Assembly: GCA_023265025.1 (NCBI GenBank)
Contig: JAHFUP010000007.1
Coordinates: forward strand, 1-64,000
Length of the DNA: 64,000 nucleotides
Origin: Acidimicrobiia bacterium
GTDB taxonomy: Bacteria; Actinomycetota; Acidimicrobiia; Acidimicrobiales; AC-14
Direction of reading: 5' to 3'
A model generated the notes under the pieces. The model made no database searches and was not told where the DNA came from. It saw nothing but the letters and a program-made list of their open reading frames with translations. Below are positions 30,101 through 38,404 of the stretch, piece by piece. Within the stretch, counting starts at the first letter, position 1. The number at the start of each line of letters is the position of its first letter. A program made the translations under genes and the position numbers.

Positions 30101-31084
30101 GCTGTCCTCACCGCGGTCGTCGACGACGGGCGCGCCGACGTGTCGCAGCGGATGCTGGCCATGGTCAGTCTCTGGGCGACGTCGTCGGATGACCCGGGGC
30201 TCGCTCGGGGTTTGCTCGAAGCGGCGGAACGCGGTCCCGCGGCCCTCGCCGGGACCGCGCTGCAGCTGGTGGCCGGCGGCGGGTCGGCGGGGTTGCAGTA
30301 CCTCCATGTGGACCTCCACCGGTTCCTGCCCGCAGTTCCCTCCGCGCGCCGGGGCGGGCCGCCGCCGATCGCAGGGGCACGCCAGCTCGTCCTCGATGCC
30401 GCGCTCCGCCACCGCGACCCGGCGATGCGGACGCACGGCTTGGCGATTCTGAGGAGGGTGTGGGACGACGGGGACAGCAGCGCCGTCCTGCGCCGCACCG
30501 CGGCCGAGGATCCCGACCCCCGGATCCGGACAGCCGCCGTCGAGATCCTCGGCCGGCCATCCGAATGGCCCAGCGACGACATGTGGTGGTTCATGAGCGA
30601 CGAGGATCGGGAGTTCCTGGCCCGGCGGGGATTTCTCGACGCCGATCCGATGGTTCGCGCCGCGGCGCTGAGAGCTGCGGAACGGCCGATGATCGCGGTT
30701 GGCCTCATTCCCTCGGTGCCGTCGCGCCCGTCGGAGGTCGGTGAGCCTGCTCGCGCCGCGGCTGTTGCCACGTTGGCCGGGCTTCACCATGTCATGGGGA
30801 TCGACGGGTTCGCGGGGTTCTGGTCCCTGATGGTCAACGAGGTGCTGACCCGAATGGGAGTGCCACCACGGCTGTTGGACGACGAGACGGTGGGCATCCT
30901 CTTGGCTCTCCTTGCCGATCCGTGGTTCACCGTCCGCACCACCGCGGTCGTCGGACTGGCGAGCAGCGCGGTGACGCGAGAGGACATACGGGCGGCCATC
31001 AAGCGCTTCGCCGCCGACGACCCGGACGAGGACGCACGCCACGTCGCCACCGAGGTCCTCGACTGGGTGGAGCGGCAGCATTGA
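27143..31084 (+). CDS. DUF4062-NACHT-HEAT-repeat protein (bacterial NLR-like, candidate anti-phage protein)
   Basis: ATG at 27143, 1313 aa. N-terminus AQVYVSSTRTDLGEHRRLVIEVLTRMGHTHVAMEHYVAEGRPPIEKCLEDVAACDIYVGIVAFRYG is DUF4062-like; Walker A VILGGPGSGKSTLLHY; NACHT Walker B GALVLFDGLDEIFE; SASIVVTSRIVGYD; long C-terminal helical HEAT-like repeats with R(A/V)xAAxAL patterns. Confidence 0.92.
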   Translation: MAQVYVSSTRTDLGEHRRLVIEVLTRMGHTHVAMEHYVAEGRPPIEKCLEDVAACDIYVGIVAFRYGSVPPGYDRSFTELEFDRAVETGKKPLVFVLAESAPEWPPMLFEFGAIQRVLDFRRKVADAGIVEFFSTKDELRAQLGEAVHQWERRQGVAPTRPATDWDRYRQAIYEEHRWVRLSVIAGAKQDRMARVPLTEVFAAPLTEAGRPSYDLPDEVLRAKRAFLGLPAVAEDGESPARPEAAADIEPPRTEMSVDVLGRERLQVILGGPGSGKSTLLHYALLTLCRPDPQPTDIPAHLSHAPIPFLIELRQYVLKKAPDFVAYILDNSRERYGVTLERADVEAVLAETGGALVLFDGLDEIFERSERARAIQQFGAFARNAGASIVVTSRIVGYDQTDLGLAGFQHYTLLNFTLQEIRRFVPNWYRFYTWEGDQRDAAGLVRRITESPRLLDLAGNPLLLTMMAVIYKHQDLPEQRWRLYERCTSVLLEDWDLKRKSIESNALLPLDLPIRGQQKAEILQLVAMFMVAHGQAGRELNAVAYRPLLGILAGYLQQKYSRSEGEAEAIAEGILQHLRERSSILAEVGEGVFGFVHRTFMEYFAANQCRAEFNASKADYRWLREEIFGAHWEADDWREILLLLVAMLDDQGSPMREVVDHLWHGFKRRPQTNVVFAARCLAESATIEDSDWAGRLMTELVLTLAKEAARTKARVVEGRDLTAALLEDGLVALSALAPLVPPPTEARDAIAGLAQSPRRATRIAGWQMELAIRTRDERRAFAINALQDAEESVRRGAIAALSREWPGNAMVEDALIDVVRRDGNTRVRQDALEALARSWSPGGRLLGAIAERAGQERAYSFTSWLVGYVGRHWRRDLGALQVILHLTGAQEKAPAEYDRSDVAEAAVSALAAGYAGDPRALEVLLTAAAEESDPTLAHVAMLALATAWPEEPRVRELVRRVLAEASDYEARALAVSALHRMPSADSRAVLTAVVDDGRADVSQRMLAMVSLWATSSDDPGLARGLLEAAERGPAALAGTALQLVAGGGSAGLQYLHVDLHRFLPAVPSARRGGPPPIAGARQLVLDAALRHRDPAMRTHGLAILRRVWDDGDSSAVLRRTAAEDPDPRIRTAAVEILGRPSEWPSDDMWWFMSDEDREFLARRGFLDADPMVRAAALRAAERPMIAVGLIPSVPSRPSEVGEPARAAAVATLAGLHHVMGIDGFAGFWSLMVNEVLTRMGVPPRLLDDETVGILLALLADPWFTVRTTAVVGLASSAVTREDIRAAIKRFAADDPDEDARHVATEVLDWVERQH

Positions 31085-31100
31085 TGCGCCGACCGGGCGT

Positions 31101-31838
31101 TCAGCCCTTGAGGTCGTCGAGCCACGAATGGGTGGACAGCCCGCCGTCGACCACCCAATTGGCGCCGGTGACGTAGCGCGACTCGTCCGAGAGGAGCACG
31201 CCCACGACCTCGGCCACCTCCTTCGGCGTGCCCGAACGCCCGCCGAGCGGGATGCGCTCATGCAGGGGCTCGTTCCGGCCCCCGCCCTCTGAGATCGCCC
31301 CCGGGGACACGGCGTTGACCCGGATCGAATGGGGCCCGAGCTCCGCAGCCATCTCGACGACCAACATGGCGATGGCGGCCTTCGACGCCGAGTACGCCGG
31401 GAAGCCGTGCCGGCGGTGGTCGTGGGCCGAGGAGATCCACACGATGGCACCCCCCTCACGCCGTCGTACCAGGTCGGCCGCGATCGCCCTCGTCATAAGC
31501 CAAGGGGTGAGGAGGTTGGTGGTGAAGACCCGGTTGAGCTCGCCGGCGGTCGTGTCCAGAAAGCGCTCCGTGCTCGTCACGCCCACGTTGTTGACGACGA
31601 AGGAGATGGGCCCGAAGCGACGCAGGAGCTGGGCGGCGAGCGCCTCGCCGTCGACCACGCCGAAGTCGGCCCCGATCGCCGCGCAACCGAGCTCGGCCGT
31701 GAGCCGGTCCAGCGCGTCGCCGTCGCGGTCCACGGCCACTACCCGCACCTCGGCGGCGGCCAGGTGGCGGGCGATTCCCCGACCGATGTTGGCGCCGGCC
31801 CCCGTCACGACGGCCGTCCGGCCTGCCACACCGCGCAC
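31101..31838 (-). CDS. SDR-family oxidoreductase
   Basis: TAVVTGAGANIGRGIARHLA, YSASKAAIAML, VVNNVGVT, C-terminal YVTGANWVVDGGLSTHSW. Confidence 0.93.
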   Translation of the reverse strand: MRGVAGRTAVVTGAGANIGRGIARHLAAAEVRVVAVDRDGDALDRLTAELGCAAIGADFGVVDGEALAAQLLRRFGPISFVVNNVGVTSTERFLDTTAGELNRVFTTNLLTPWLMTRAIAADLVRRREGGAIVWISSAHDHRRHGFPAYSASKAAIAMLVVEMAAELGPHSIRVNAVSPGAISEGGGRNEPLHERIPLGGRSGTPKEVAEVVGVLLSDESRYVTGANWVVDGGLSTHSWLDDLKG

Positions 31839-31892
31839 GCGCCAGGTTCTACACCTGGTCGGATGGTCCCGTGGCCAGGCCGGGCGACGACC

Positions 31893-32345
31893 TCAGGCCC
31901 GCCACTTCTCGACCATGGCGAAGATGGCGACGAGCGGCAGCGCGCTCACAAGGAGGCCGAGGGGAAGGCCGCGACGCCGTGCCGCGCCGGCGCCGGCGGC
32001 GTCGCCCGCCTCCAGGGCGGCGCCGACTCCCACCCAGATGAAGCCGGACGACCAGGACCACCCGCTCTTCTGCACCAGGGCCGCGCCGGTGCCGCAGCTC
32101 GTCGATGGCCTCCTCGGGGTCGCCGACCACGTAGAGGTGCACGATGGCCTCGCCGTCCGGACCATTGATGATGTCGACGACACGGGCCAGGAAGGTTCGA
32201 CAGCGTCGCCGGCCACAATCAGCGCGCCCGGTCGGACAGGCTCGGGCTCGCGGGCCTCGGAGAGAAACGCCCACACGTAGCCCGTTTCATCGACCTCATT
32301 CGTGTCGCCGGGCTGGGTGACGATGACGCCCTCGTGGTCCGTCAC
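31893..32345 (-). pseudogene. Possible frameshifted hypothetical gene
   Basis: N-terminus (VWAFLSEAREPEPVRPGALIVAGDAVE) and C-terminal TM segment lie in one frame, but the protein-like middle (LARVVDIINGPDGEAIVHLYVVGDPEEAIDEL) is in an adjacent frame. Confidence 0.5.
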
Positions 32346-32664
32346 TGATCCCTCTTCACGTGATGCGGGTTGATTCGCACGTCGCCGAAGACGTCCAGCA
32401 GACGCTGAACGATGTCCCCGGCATGCCAGACCGCTCGACGAAGGCGGCCAGCTGGTCGATCGCCTCCCGGTAGGTGCCGATCGTCCGAGGGGACCGGCGG
32501 GCCGCTCCCTGCGAGCGCTCGAAGTCTCGTTGCAGCGCCTTGCTGTCGTTTACGCTTGCCTTCGTGACCGCCGATTTGGGCGCTCTTGGACTCCTGGAAA
32601 ACCCATCGAGTTCGGTAATGTACCAGCGGTGTGGTCCGGGCAACCGGACGCTCCGGGAGGGCAA
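32342..32664 (-). pseudogene. Tyrosine-recombinase N-terminal (SAM-like) remnant
   Basis: LQRDFERSQGAARRSPRTIGTYREAIDQLAAFVERSGMPG matches the core-binding-domain style of phage-type integrases; apparent frame disruption and no catalytic domain. Confidence 0.55.
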
Positions 32665-32693
32665 AAGGCCAGGTCAGTGGGCATACAGAGTAC

Positions 32694-32765
32694 CGGGGAG
32701 TGGCGCAGTGGTAGCGCACCTGCTTTGGGGGCAGGCGGTCGGGGGTTCAAATCCCCCCTCCCCGA
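32694..32765 (+). tRNA. tRNA-Pro (anticodon TGG)
   Basis: CGGGGAG...CTCCCCG acceptor stem; anticodon arm CCTGC-TTTGGGG-GCAGG; T arm GGGGG-TTCAAAT-CCCCC. Confidence 0.95.
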
Positions 32766-32775
32766 CGGACACCCT

Positions 32776-32849
<74 letters not shown>

Positions 32850-33001
32850 TCGGCGAACCCTGCGCGAAGAGGCAATCACGCGCCGATAGTGCGTCGGCCA
32901 ACTCGCCCCGACGGTGTCGTTGAACCGGTCCACCTTGGAGCGGAGGGATGAGGCGGGCTCCCGGGCTCCGCCAAATTCGGCTGGGGGTGGCAGCAGCGCG
33001 G

Positions 33002-33424
33002 CTATGAGACGGTGCCGGCCGCCACGATCCACTCAGTCGGCTGGCCGGTGATCTCGGCGATGAGGTCGAAGTCGTGGTCGTAGTGGAGCACGACCAGACG
33101 GGCGGCCTCCGCGGCGGCAGCGATGAGCAGGTCCGCGATCTTCGCCCCTCGCTGCTGGCTCCGCTCGGCGAGCGCGTCCTGGACCGCCACGGCCCGGTCG
33201 AGGACCACCTGATCCATCTCGACGAACGGCCATGAGGAGCGCGTGTGTCGCATGGCCCGATGCGACGCCGGACCTGTGGAGGAGAAGCCGGCTTCAAGGT
33301 CGGTGGGCGTGCAGCGGGCGACAAGCCCGCTCTCGAGCCAGGGGGCAAGCCGGGCCGCGACCACTGGCTGACGGAGCCTGGACAACGCGGAGGTGTCGCC
33401 GAGGTAGTAGGGACTCAGCCCCAC
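33002..33424 (-). CDS. PIN-domain toxin (VapC-like)
   Basis: YYLGDTSALSRL, FVEMDQVVLDRAVAVQDALAERSQQRGAKIADLLIAAAAEAARLVVLHYDHDFDLIAEITGQPTEWI. Confidence 0.92.
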   Translation of the reverse strand: MGLSPYYLGDTSALSRLRQPVVAARLAPWLESGLVARCTPTDLEAGFSSTGPASHRAMRHTRSSWPFVEMDQVVLDRAVAVQDALAERSQQRGAKIADLLIAAAAEAARLVVLHYDHDFDLIAEITGQPTEWIVAAGTVS

Positions 33425-33639
33425 GCGTCGCGCCGGGCCTCGGGATCGGCCAGTACGTCAGGCTCGACTCCCCGCTCGGCCAGCAGGGCCTGGCGGCGCT
33501 GGTCGAGGGCGAGCACCTCGTCGAACGCCTCGTCCACCGTCGCCTTCAACGTGCGGGTCCCGAGGAGAGTTCGGACCGCGTCGAGTTTGTCGTCGTCGAC
33601 CTCGATGAGTCTCTTGGTCACCTCGCCAGGATATCTCAT
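33415..33639 (-). CDS. VapB-like antitoxin
   Basis: VTKRLIEVDDDKLDAVRTLLGTRTLKATVDEAFDEVLALDQRRQALL; overlaps the start of the PIN gene. Confidence 0.88.
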   Translation of the reverse strand: MRYPGEVTKRLIEVDDDKLDAVRTLLGTRTLKATVDEAFDEVLALDQRRQALLAERGVEPDVLADPEARRDAWG

Positions 33640-33721
33640 CGACGCTCCGCGGATAGCCCAACCCAGCACATCAGGGCGCCTGGATGGCGGCCGCGGACTA
33701 CCGGCCCGCGTGGGGCAAGCG

Positions 33722-34102
33722 TCAGACGTTGCGGCCGATACGGACCCGATTGCCGCCGGGGTCCACAACGGCGAACTCCCGCATGCCCCAGGGCTCGTCC
33801 CGAAGCTGGCTCACGGGGAGGCCCGCCGCCGTCCAGGTCGCGTGCACGGCATTGACGTCCCGCGCGTGGATATAGGCGGCGCCACGGTCGCGGCCCTCGG
33901 GTCGGTCGAGGACGAGGTGCACCTCGAGTCCCTCCCGGTGGCCGGACGCAAAGTCCTCGCCGTAGCGGTGGACCTCGAAGCCGGCCGCCTCCCAGAACCG
34001 CATCGAGGCCTCCAGGTCGCCGGTATGCAGCACCGGCACGGCGCGCACGAGCGACTTGGCCCTCGTGGCGAGCCAGTCGGCGCAGCCGGCGCAGACCACC
34101 AC
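33722..34102 (-). CDS. VOC/glyoxalase-like (bleomycin-resistance type) protein
   Basis: RAVPVLHTGDLEASMRFWEAAGFEVHRYGEDFA...FAVVDPGGNRVRIGR. Confidence 0.88.
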   Translation of the reverse strand: MVVCAGCADWLATRAKSLVRAVPVLHTGDLEASMRFWEAAGFEVHRYGEDFASGHREGLEVHLVLDRPEGRDRGAAYIHARDVNAVHATWTAAGLPVSQLRDEPWGMREFAVVDPGGNRVRIGRNV

Positions 34103-34168
34103 CTCGGGCCCGTCAGGTTAGGACGACGGCCCGGCGTTCGGTGGGCGCCGGCCTGCGTCCGCCGGCGG

Positions 34169-34651
34169 TCAGCCGGCGAGAAGGTCGTCGAGGCGCTCGT
34201 AGCCTTCGCGCACGCCGACCTCCATGCCACTGGCGACAAAGGCGTCGCGATCCTCGAAGCTGTCGACGAGCGAGGTCGCGGTGAGCCGGGTGCGGCCGTC
34301 GCCCAGGTCCTCGAAGACCAGCCGCTCGAGGGCCACGCCGTCGGGCATGCCCTCGTAGGTGAACGTCTGCACGATCAGCTCGTCGGGTCGGACCTCGTGG
34401 AAGCAGCCGTAGAAGGCGTGCTCCACGCCGGCGCTGAGGTGGACGTAGCGGTACGACCCGCCGGTCCGGCAGTCGTAGTGGTCGATGCGTCCCTCGGTGT
34501 GGCGGGGGCCGTTCCACTGCACAAACAGGTCGGGGTCGGTGTGGGCCCGGAAGACCTTGGCCGGCGGGGCGTCGAACTCCCGGATGATGCGGACGAGCGG
34601 CACATCGGTGTCGACGACGATCTCGGTCTCATGCGTGCGGGTGGCGTTCAT
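34169..34651 (-). CDS. SRPBCC/AHSA1-type protein
   Basis: IIREFDAPPAKVFRAHTDPDLFVQWNGPRHTEGRIDHYDCRTGGSYRYVH. Confidence 0.93.
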   Translation of the reverse strand: MNATRTHETEIVVDTDVPLVRIIREFDAPPAKVFRAHTDPDLFVQWNGPRHTEGRIDHYDCRTGGSYRYVHLSAGVEHAFYGCFHEVRPDELIVQTFTYEGMPDGVALERLVFEDLGDGRTRLTATSLVDSFEDRDAFVASGMEVGVREGYERLDDLLAG

Positions 34652-35013
34652 CGGTCGGTTCCTTTCGGGGTCGGTGGTGCGGTCGGGGCCTCATCGGCCA
34701 TCGTCTCGAGGAGGTCGTCGAGGCGGCGGTAGCGCTCCTCGGCCTGGCGCCGGTAGCGCTCGATCCACTTGGTCATCAAGTCGAACACCCCCGCTTCCAG
34801 GTGCACCGGCCGGCGCTGGGCCTCCCGCGTGCGACTCACCAGGCCGGCGTCCTCCAGCACCCTCAGGTGCTTGGAGACGGCCTGGAGGCTGACGTCGTAC
34901 GGCTCGGCCAGCTCGTTGACGGTGGCGTCGCCCGCCGCGAGCCTCGCCACCATGTCGCGCCGGGTGGGATCGGCCAGGGCCGAGAACACCCGGGAGAGCG
35001 GATCAGCCGGCAA
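34648..35013 (-). CDS. ArsR-family HTH transcriptional regulator
   Basis: VFSALADPTRRDMVARLAAGDATVNELAEPYDVSLQAVSKHLRVLEDAGLVSRTREAQRRPVHL; overlaps the SRPBCC gene start. Confidence 0.95.
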   Translation of the reverse strand: MPADPLSRVFSALADPTRRDMVARLAAGDATVNELAEPYDVSLQAVSKHLRVLEDAGLVSRTREAQRRPVHLEAGVFDLMTKWIERYRRQAEERYRRLDDLLETMADEAPTAPPTPKGTDR

Positions 35014-35019
35014 TCCTTT

Positions 35020-35078
35020 GGTGTGTTTCTGGTCGTGATTTCGGCGTTTTCGAGCGGAATCACAACCAGAAACACACC
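35020..35078. repeat. AT-richer intergenic inverted repeat immediately 5' of the arsR-type gene
   Basis: Arms GGTGTGTTTCTGGTCGTGATT (35020-35040) and AATCACAACCAGAAACACACC (35058-35078), 20/21 complementary by eye. Confidence 0.85.
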
Positions 35079-35097
35079 GAGACCGGCTACGGCGCGA

Positions 35098-35565
35098 TCA
35101 CGGGAACCGGGTCGGCCGGCCTCGCGACAGCCGGATGCCGAGGATGCCCAGGGCGATCATCGAGACGCCGAGCGCCAAGTGGAGCAGGTTGTCGGCGGTG
35201 TTGATCGGGAGGAAGTTGGCATCGCTCTCCCGCTCGACGACCGCGCCAAAGAGGGCGACCAGCAGGTAGGCCGCGCCCCCGCCCAGCAGGTAGATGCGGG
35301 ACCACGCCACCCGGGCGGCGGCGATCAGTCCCAGGGCGAAGAGCAGGTGGACGATGTTGTGCAGGACGCTGACCTCGAACAGTCCGCACAGCTTGGCCGC
35401 CGAGTCCGGGCCGGCGAAGGCCAGCTCGTCGTCGTTGCTGGTGACCCCGGGGATGAACCCGGCGATGCCGACCAGGAGGAACAGGAGGCCGGCGGAGGCG
35501 GCGAAGGCGTGGATGGGTTGCCGCGGCTCCGGTCCCGCGCCGGGCCCCGGGAGCTCATGCGGCAT
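35098..35565 (-). CDS. DUF4383-like membrane protein
   Basis: Four TM segments; FEVSVLHNIVHLLFALGLIAAARVAWSRIYLLGGGAAYLLVALFG, NTADNLLHLALGVSMIALG. Confidence 0.85.
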   Translation of the reverse strand: MPHELPGPGAGPEPRQPIHAFAASAGLLFLLVGIAGFIPGVTSNDDELAFAGPDSAAKLCGLFEVSVLHNIVHLLFALGLIAAARVAWSRIYLLGGGAAYLLVALFGAVVERESDANFLPINTADNLLHLALGVSMIALGILGIRLSRGRPTRFP

Positions 35566-35584
35566 GGGGGTAGCCTCGCCGTCG

Positions 35585-37243
35585 ATGGCCCAGGCTGATC
35601 AGGGTCCCGACTCCGACGAGGGGCTGCCCGTCAACCTCGGCCGATCGGCTGTCGTCATGGCAGTGGGGACGACGCTCTCCCGGGTAACCGGGCTGGGCCG
35701 GCTGGTGGCCATGGCGTTCGCCCTGGGCATCACCGAGTCCCGCCTGGCCGACTCCTACAACATCGCCAACACCATGCCCAACGTGGTCTACGAGCTGATC
35801 CTGGGCGGGGTGCTGACGTCGGTCTTCATCCCGGTTCTCGTCGAGGAGTTGCGCAAGAAGCGTGACGACGACGCCTGGGAGTCCGTGTCCGCCCTGGTCA
35901 CCACGTCGATGGTGGCGGTGCTGGCGATCACGGTCCTGGCCGTGATCGGTGCGCCGTGGATCATCCGGCTGTTCACCTTCCGCCTCTCGGGGGCCGAGCA
36001 GGCCGAACAGCAGGCGCTGGCGACCTTCTTCCTGCGCTTCTTCGCCCCGCAGATCGCGTTCTACGGGATCGCCGCCATCGCCGGCGGCCTGCTCAACGCG
36101 CACGACCGCTTCGCCGTCCCGATGTTCGCCCCCATCGCCAACAACGTAGTGGTCATCGGGACGTTCCTGGCCTTCGCCGCCATCGTTTCGGGCACGCCCG
36201 ACGAGGCCGGCGTCGGCACGGCGCTGAGCCAGAAGCTGCTGCTGGCGGTGGGGACGACAGGGGGCGTGGCGCTCATGGCCATCGCCCATTGGCCGTACGT
36301 CCGGCGCCTGCCCGGGAAGCTGCGCTGGCGCCCCGACTTCCGCCATCCGGCGGTCCGCAAGCTGGCCCGGCTGTCGCTGTGGACCCTGGGATACGTGGTC
36401 GCCAACCAGCTCAGCTTCGGGGTCGGGCTCGTCCTGGCCAACGGGGTCCAGGGCGGGCCGACGGCCATGTTCACCGCCTTCGCCTTCTTCCAGCTGCCCT
36501 ACGGCATCGCCGCGGTGTCGATCATGACGGCCCTGGTGCCCCGCATGTCCACCCAGGCGGTGGAGGGCGACGAGGACGGCTTCCGCGCCTCGGTCGGCAG
36601 CGGGCTGCGCCTCATGGGGCTGCTGCTCCTCCCCGCGACCGCCGGCTACCTCGTCCTGTCCCGGCCGCTGGTCACCACCCTCCTCGAGCACGGCGTCATG
36701 AGCGCCAACAGCAGCCGTCTCGTCGCCGAGGTGCTGGACATGTTCGCCCTGGGGCTGGTGCCGTTCTCCTTCTACCTCCTGCTCCTCCGGGCTTTCTACT
36801 CCCGCCAGGACGCCCGCACGCCCACCCTGGTCAACGTGGTCCTGAACACCGTCTACGCCGTCTTCTCGCTGATCCTCTTCCCGACGTTCCGCGTCCAGGG
36901 CCTGGCCCTGGCCCATTCGCTCTGTTACTTCACCGGGGCACTGCTGGCCGGCGTGCTCCTGTCCCGGCGGATCGGCGGGCTCGATTCCGCCCGGACCTTC
37001 GCCGCCCTGGGTCGGGCCGCGGCCGCGTCTGTCGTCGCCGCCGGCGCCATGGTCGTCGCCCTGGCCGCGGTGAACGCGGTCATGGGCCCGAGCGGCGAGC
37101 GGGCCCTCGTGCAGCTCCTGGCGGGGGCCGCCGCCGGCGGCGTGGCCTACCTCCTGGCGGCCAAGGCGTTGCGCATGGAAGAGCTGCAGACGCTCCGGAA
37201 CCTGCTCCCGGGACGCTCCCGTTCCGCATCGGCCCTGGGGTAG
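35585..37243 (+). CDS. murJ: Lipid II flippase MurJ/MviN family
   Basis: TTLSRVTGLGRLVAMAFALG, NTMPNVVYELILGGVLTSVFIPVLVEE; about 14 TM segments. Confidence 0.93.
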   Translation: MAQADQGPDSDEGLPVNLGRSAVVMAVGTTLSRVTGLGRLVAMAFALGITESRLADSYNIANTMPNVVYELILGGVLTSVFIPVLVEELRKKRDDDAWESVSALVTTSMVAVLAITVLAVIGAPWIIRLFTFRLSGAEQAEQQALATFFLRFFAPQIAFYGIAAIAGGLLNAHDRFAVPMFAPIANNVVVIGTFLAFAAIVSGTPDEAGVGTALSQKLLLAVGTTGGVALMAIAHWPYVRRLPGKLRWRPDFRHPAVRKLARLSLWTLGYVVANQLSFGVGLVLANGVQGGPTAMFTAFAFFQLPYGIAAVSIMTALVPRMSTQAVEGDEDGFRASVGSGLRLMGLLLLPATAGYLVLSRPLVTTLLEHGVMSANSSRLVAEVLDMFALGLVPFSFYLLLLRAFYSRQDARTPTLVNVVLNTVYAVFSLILFPTFRVQGLALAHSLCYFTGALLAGVLLSRRIGGLDSARTFAALGRAAAASVVAAGAMVVALAAVNAVMGPSGERALVQLLAGAAAGGVAYLLAAKALRMEELQTLRNLLPGRSRSASALG

Positions 37244-37252
37244 TTTCTGTCC

Positions 37253-38332
37253 ATGACCAGGCGGACCGTGGTCGTGGCGATCGTGCTCCCGCTGGCCCTC
37301 GTACTCGCCCTCGCGGGGGCCGTCGGGGCGCTGGTCGTCGACGGTCGGGCCCAGCGCACCCTGCCCGCCGGCGCCGTCGTCCAGGGCGTGGACGTGGGCA
37401 ACCTGGGGTTCAGCGCCGCCGTCGCCCGGGTGCGCCAGCGGGTCGAGTCGCCCCTGCACCGACCGATCACGGTGACCGTCGACTCCTTCTCGGTGCAGAC
37501 CACGCCGTGGGACCTGGGCTACCGGGTCGACGTACCGGGTGCCATCGAACTGGCGATGGACGACCGGCGGGCCGGCAGCGTCTTCTCCCGGGTGTCCTCA
37601 CAGCTGTTCTCCTCGGGAGACACCGCTTTCGCCGACGTGCGCCCAAGCTGGGGCGAGGGCACCCTCGACAAGGTCATCGCCGACGCGGCCAAGGCCATCG
37701 GCGCCGAGCCGCGCGACGCCGACCTCGACATATCGACGGGTTGGGTGAAGATCGTGCCGGAGAAGGTGGGCAAGGAGATCGACGTCGAGGCGTCGAAGCA
37801 GGCGCTGATGTACGGCGTGGCCACCGGCGGCTCCACCGTGAAGCTGGCCGTCCGGGAGCTGAAGCCGGCCAACGACCCGACGATGTCGAAGGTGATCCTG
37901 GTCCGGGCCGGCGAGAACAAGCTCTACCTGTACGAGAACGGGCTCATCGTGAAGTCCTGGCCGGTCGCCACCGGCGCCAAGGGGTACCTCACTCCCGAGG
38001 GCGTCTGGCACATCACCCAGAAGCTGGTCAACCCGTCCTGGCACAATCCGGGCAGTGCCTGGGCGAAGGGCCTGCCGGCGGTCATCGGTCCCGGGCCGAA
38101 CAACCCGCTTGGCACCAAGGCCATGCGGCTCGACGCCCCCTCCATCCTGATCCACGCCACGTCGAAGACGTCGTCGATCGGCTACAGCGACTCCCACGGG
38201 TGCATCCGCATGAACGAGACGGACGAAGCCGAGCTTTTCAACCTCGTCCCGGTGGGCACCCGGGTGGCCGTCGTGCAGGTCAGCCCGCCCCGGCCCATCG
38301 GCTCCGACCCGATCGACGCCACCGCCTTCTAA
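37253..38332 (+). CDS. L,D-transpeptidase (YkuD) with peptidoglycan-binding-type N-terminus
   Basis: LYLYENGLIVKSWPVATG...ILIHATSKTSSIGYSDSHGCIRMNETDEAELF (HGCIRM active site). Confidence 0.95.
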   Translation: MTRRTVVVAIVLPLALVLALAGAVGALVVDGRAQRTLPAGAVVQGVDVGNLGFSAAVARVRQRVESPLHRPITVTVDSFSVQTTPWDLGYRVDVPGAIELAMDDRRAGSVFSRVSSQLFSSGDTAFADVRPSWGEGTLDKVIADAAKAIGAEPRDADLDISTGWVKIVPEKVGKEIDVEASKQALMYGVATGGSTVKLAVRELKPANDPTMSKVILVRAGENKLYLYENGLIVKSWPVATGAKGYLTPEGVWHITQKLVNPSWHNPGSAWAKGLPAVIGPGPNNPLGTKAMRLDAPSILIHATSKTSSIGYSDSHGCIRMNETDEAELFNLVPVGTRVAVVQVSPPRPIGSDPIDATAF

Positions 38333-38345
38333 CCCCGACGTCCAA

Positions 38346-38404
38346 CCCCGAACTGGCGGCAATTGGCCGCGTAGGCGCGGCCAAGTGCAGCCAGAACGAG
38401 GGGG
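38346..38404. terminator. Imperfect hairpin, copy 2 of the CGAACTGG-type family; possible bidirectional terminator
   Basis: CCCCGAACTGGCGGCAATTGGCCGCG-TAGG-CGCGGCCAAGTGCAGCCAGAACGAGGGG fills the convergent gap between 38332 and 38405; inner 23-bp arms 19/23 paired by eye. Confidence 0.6.
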
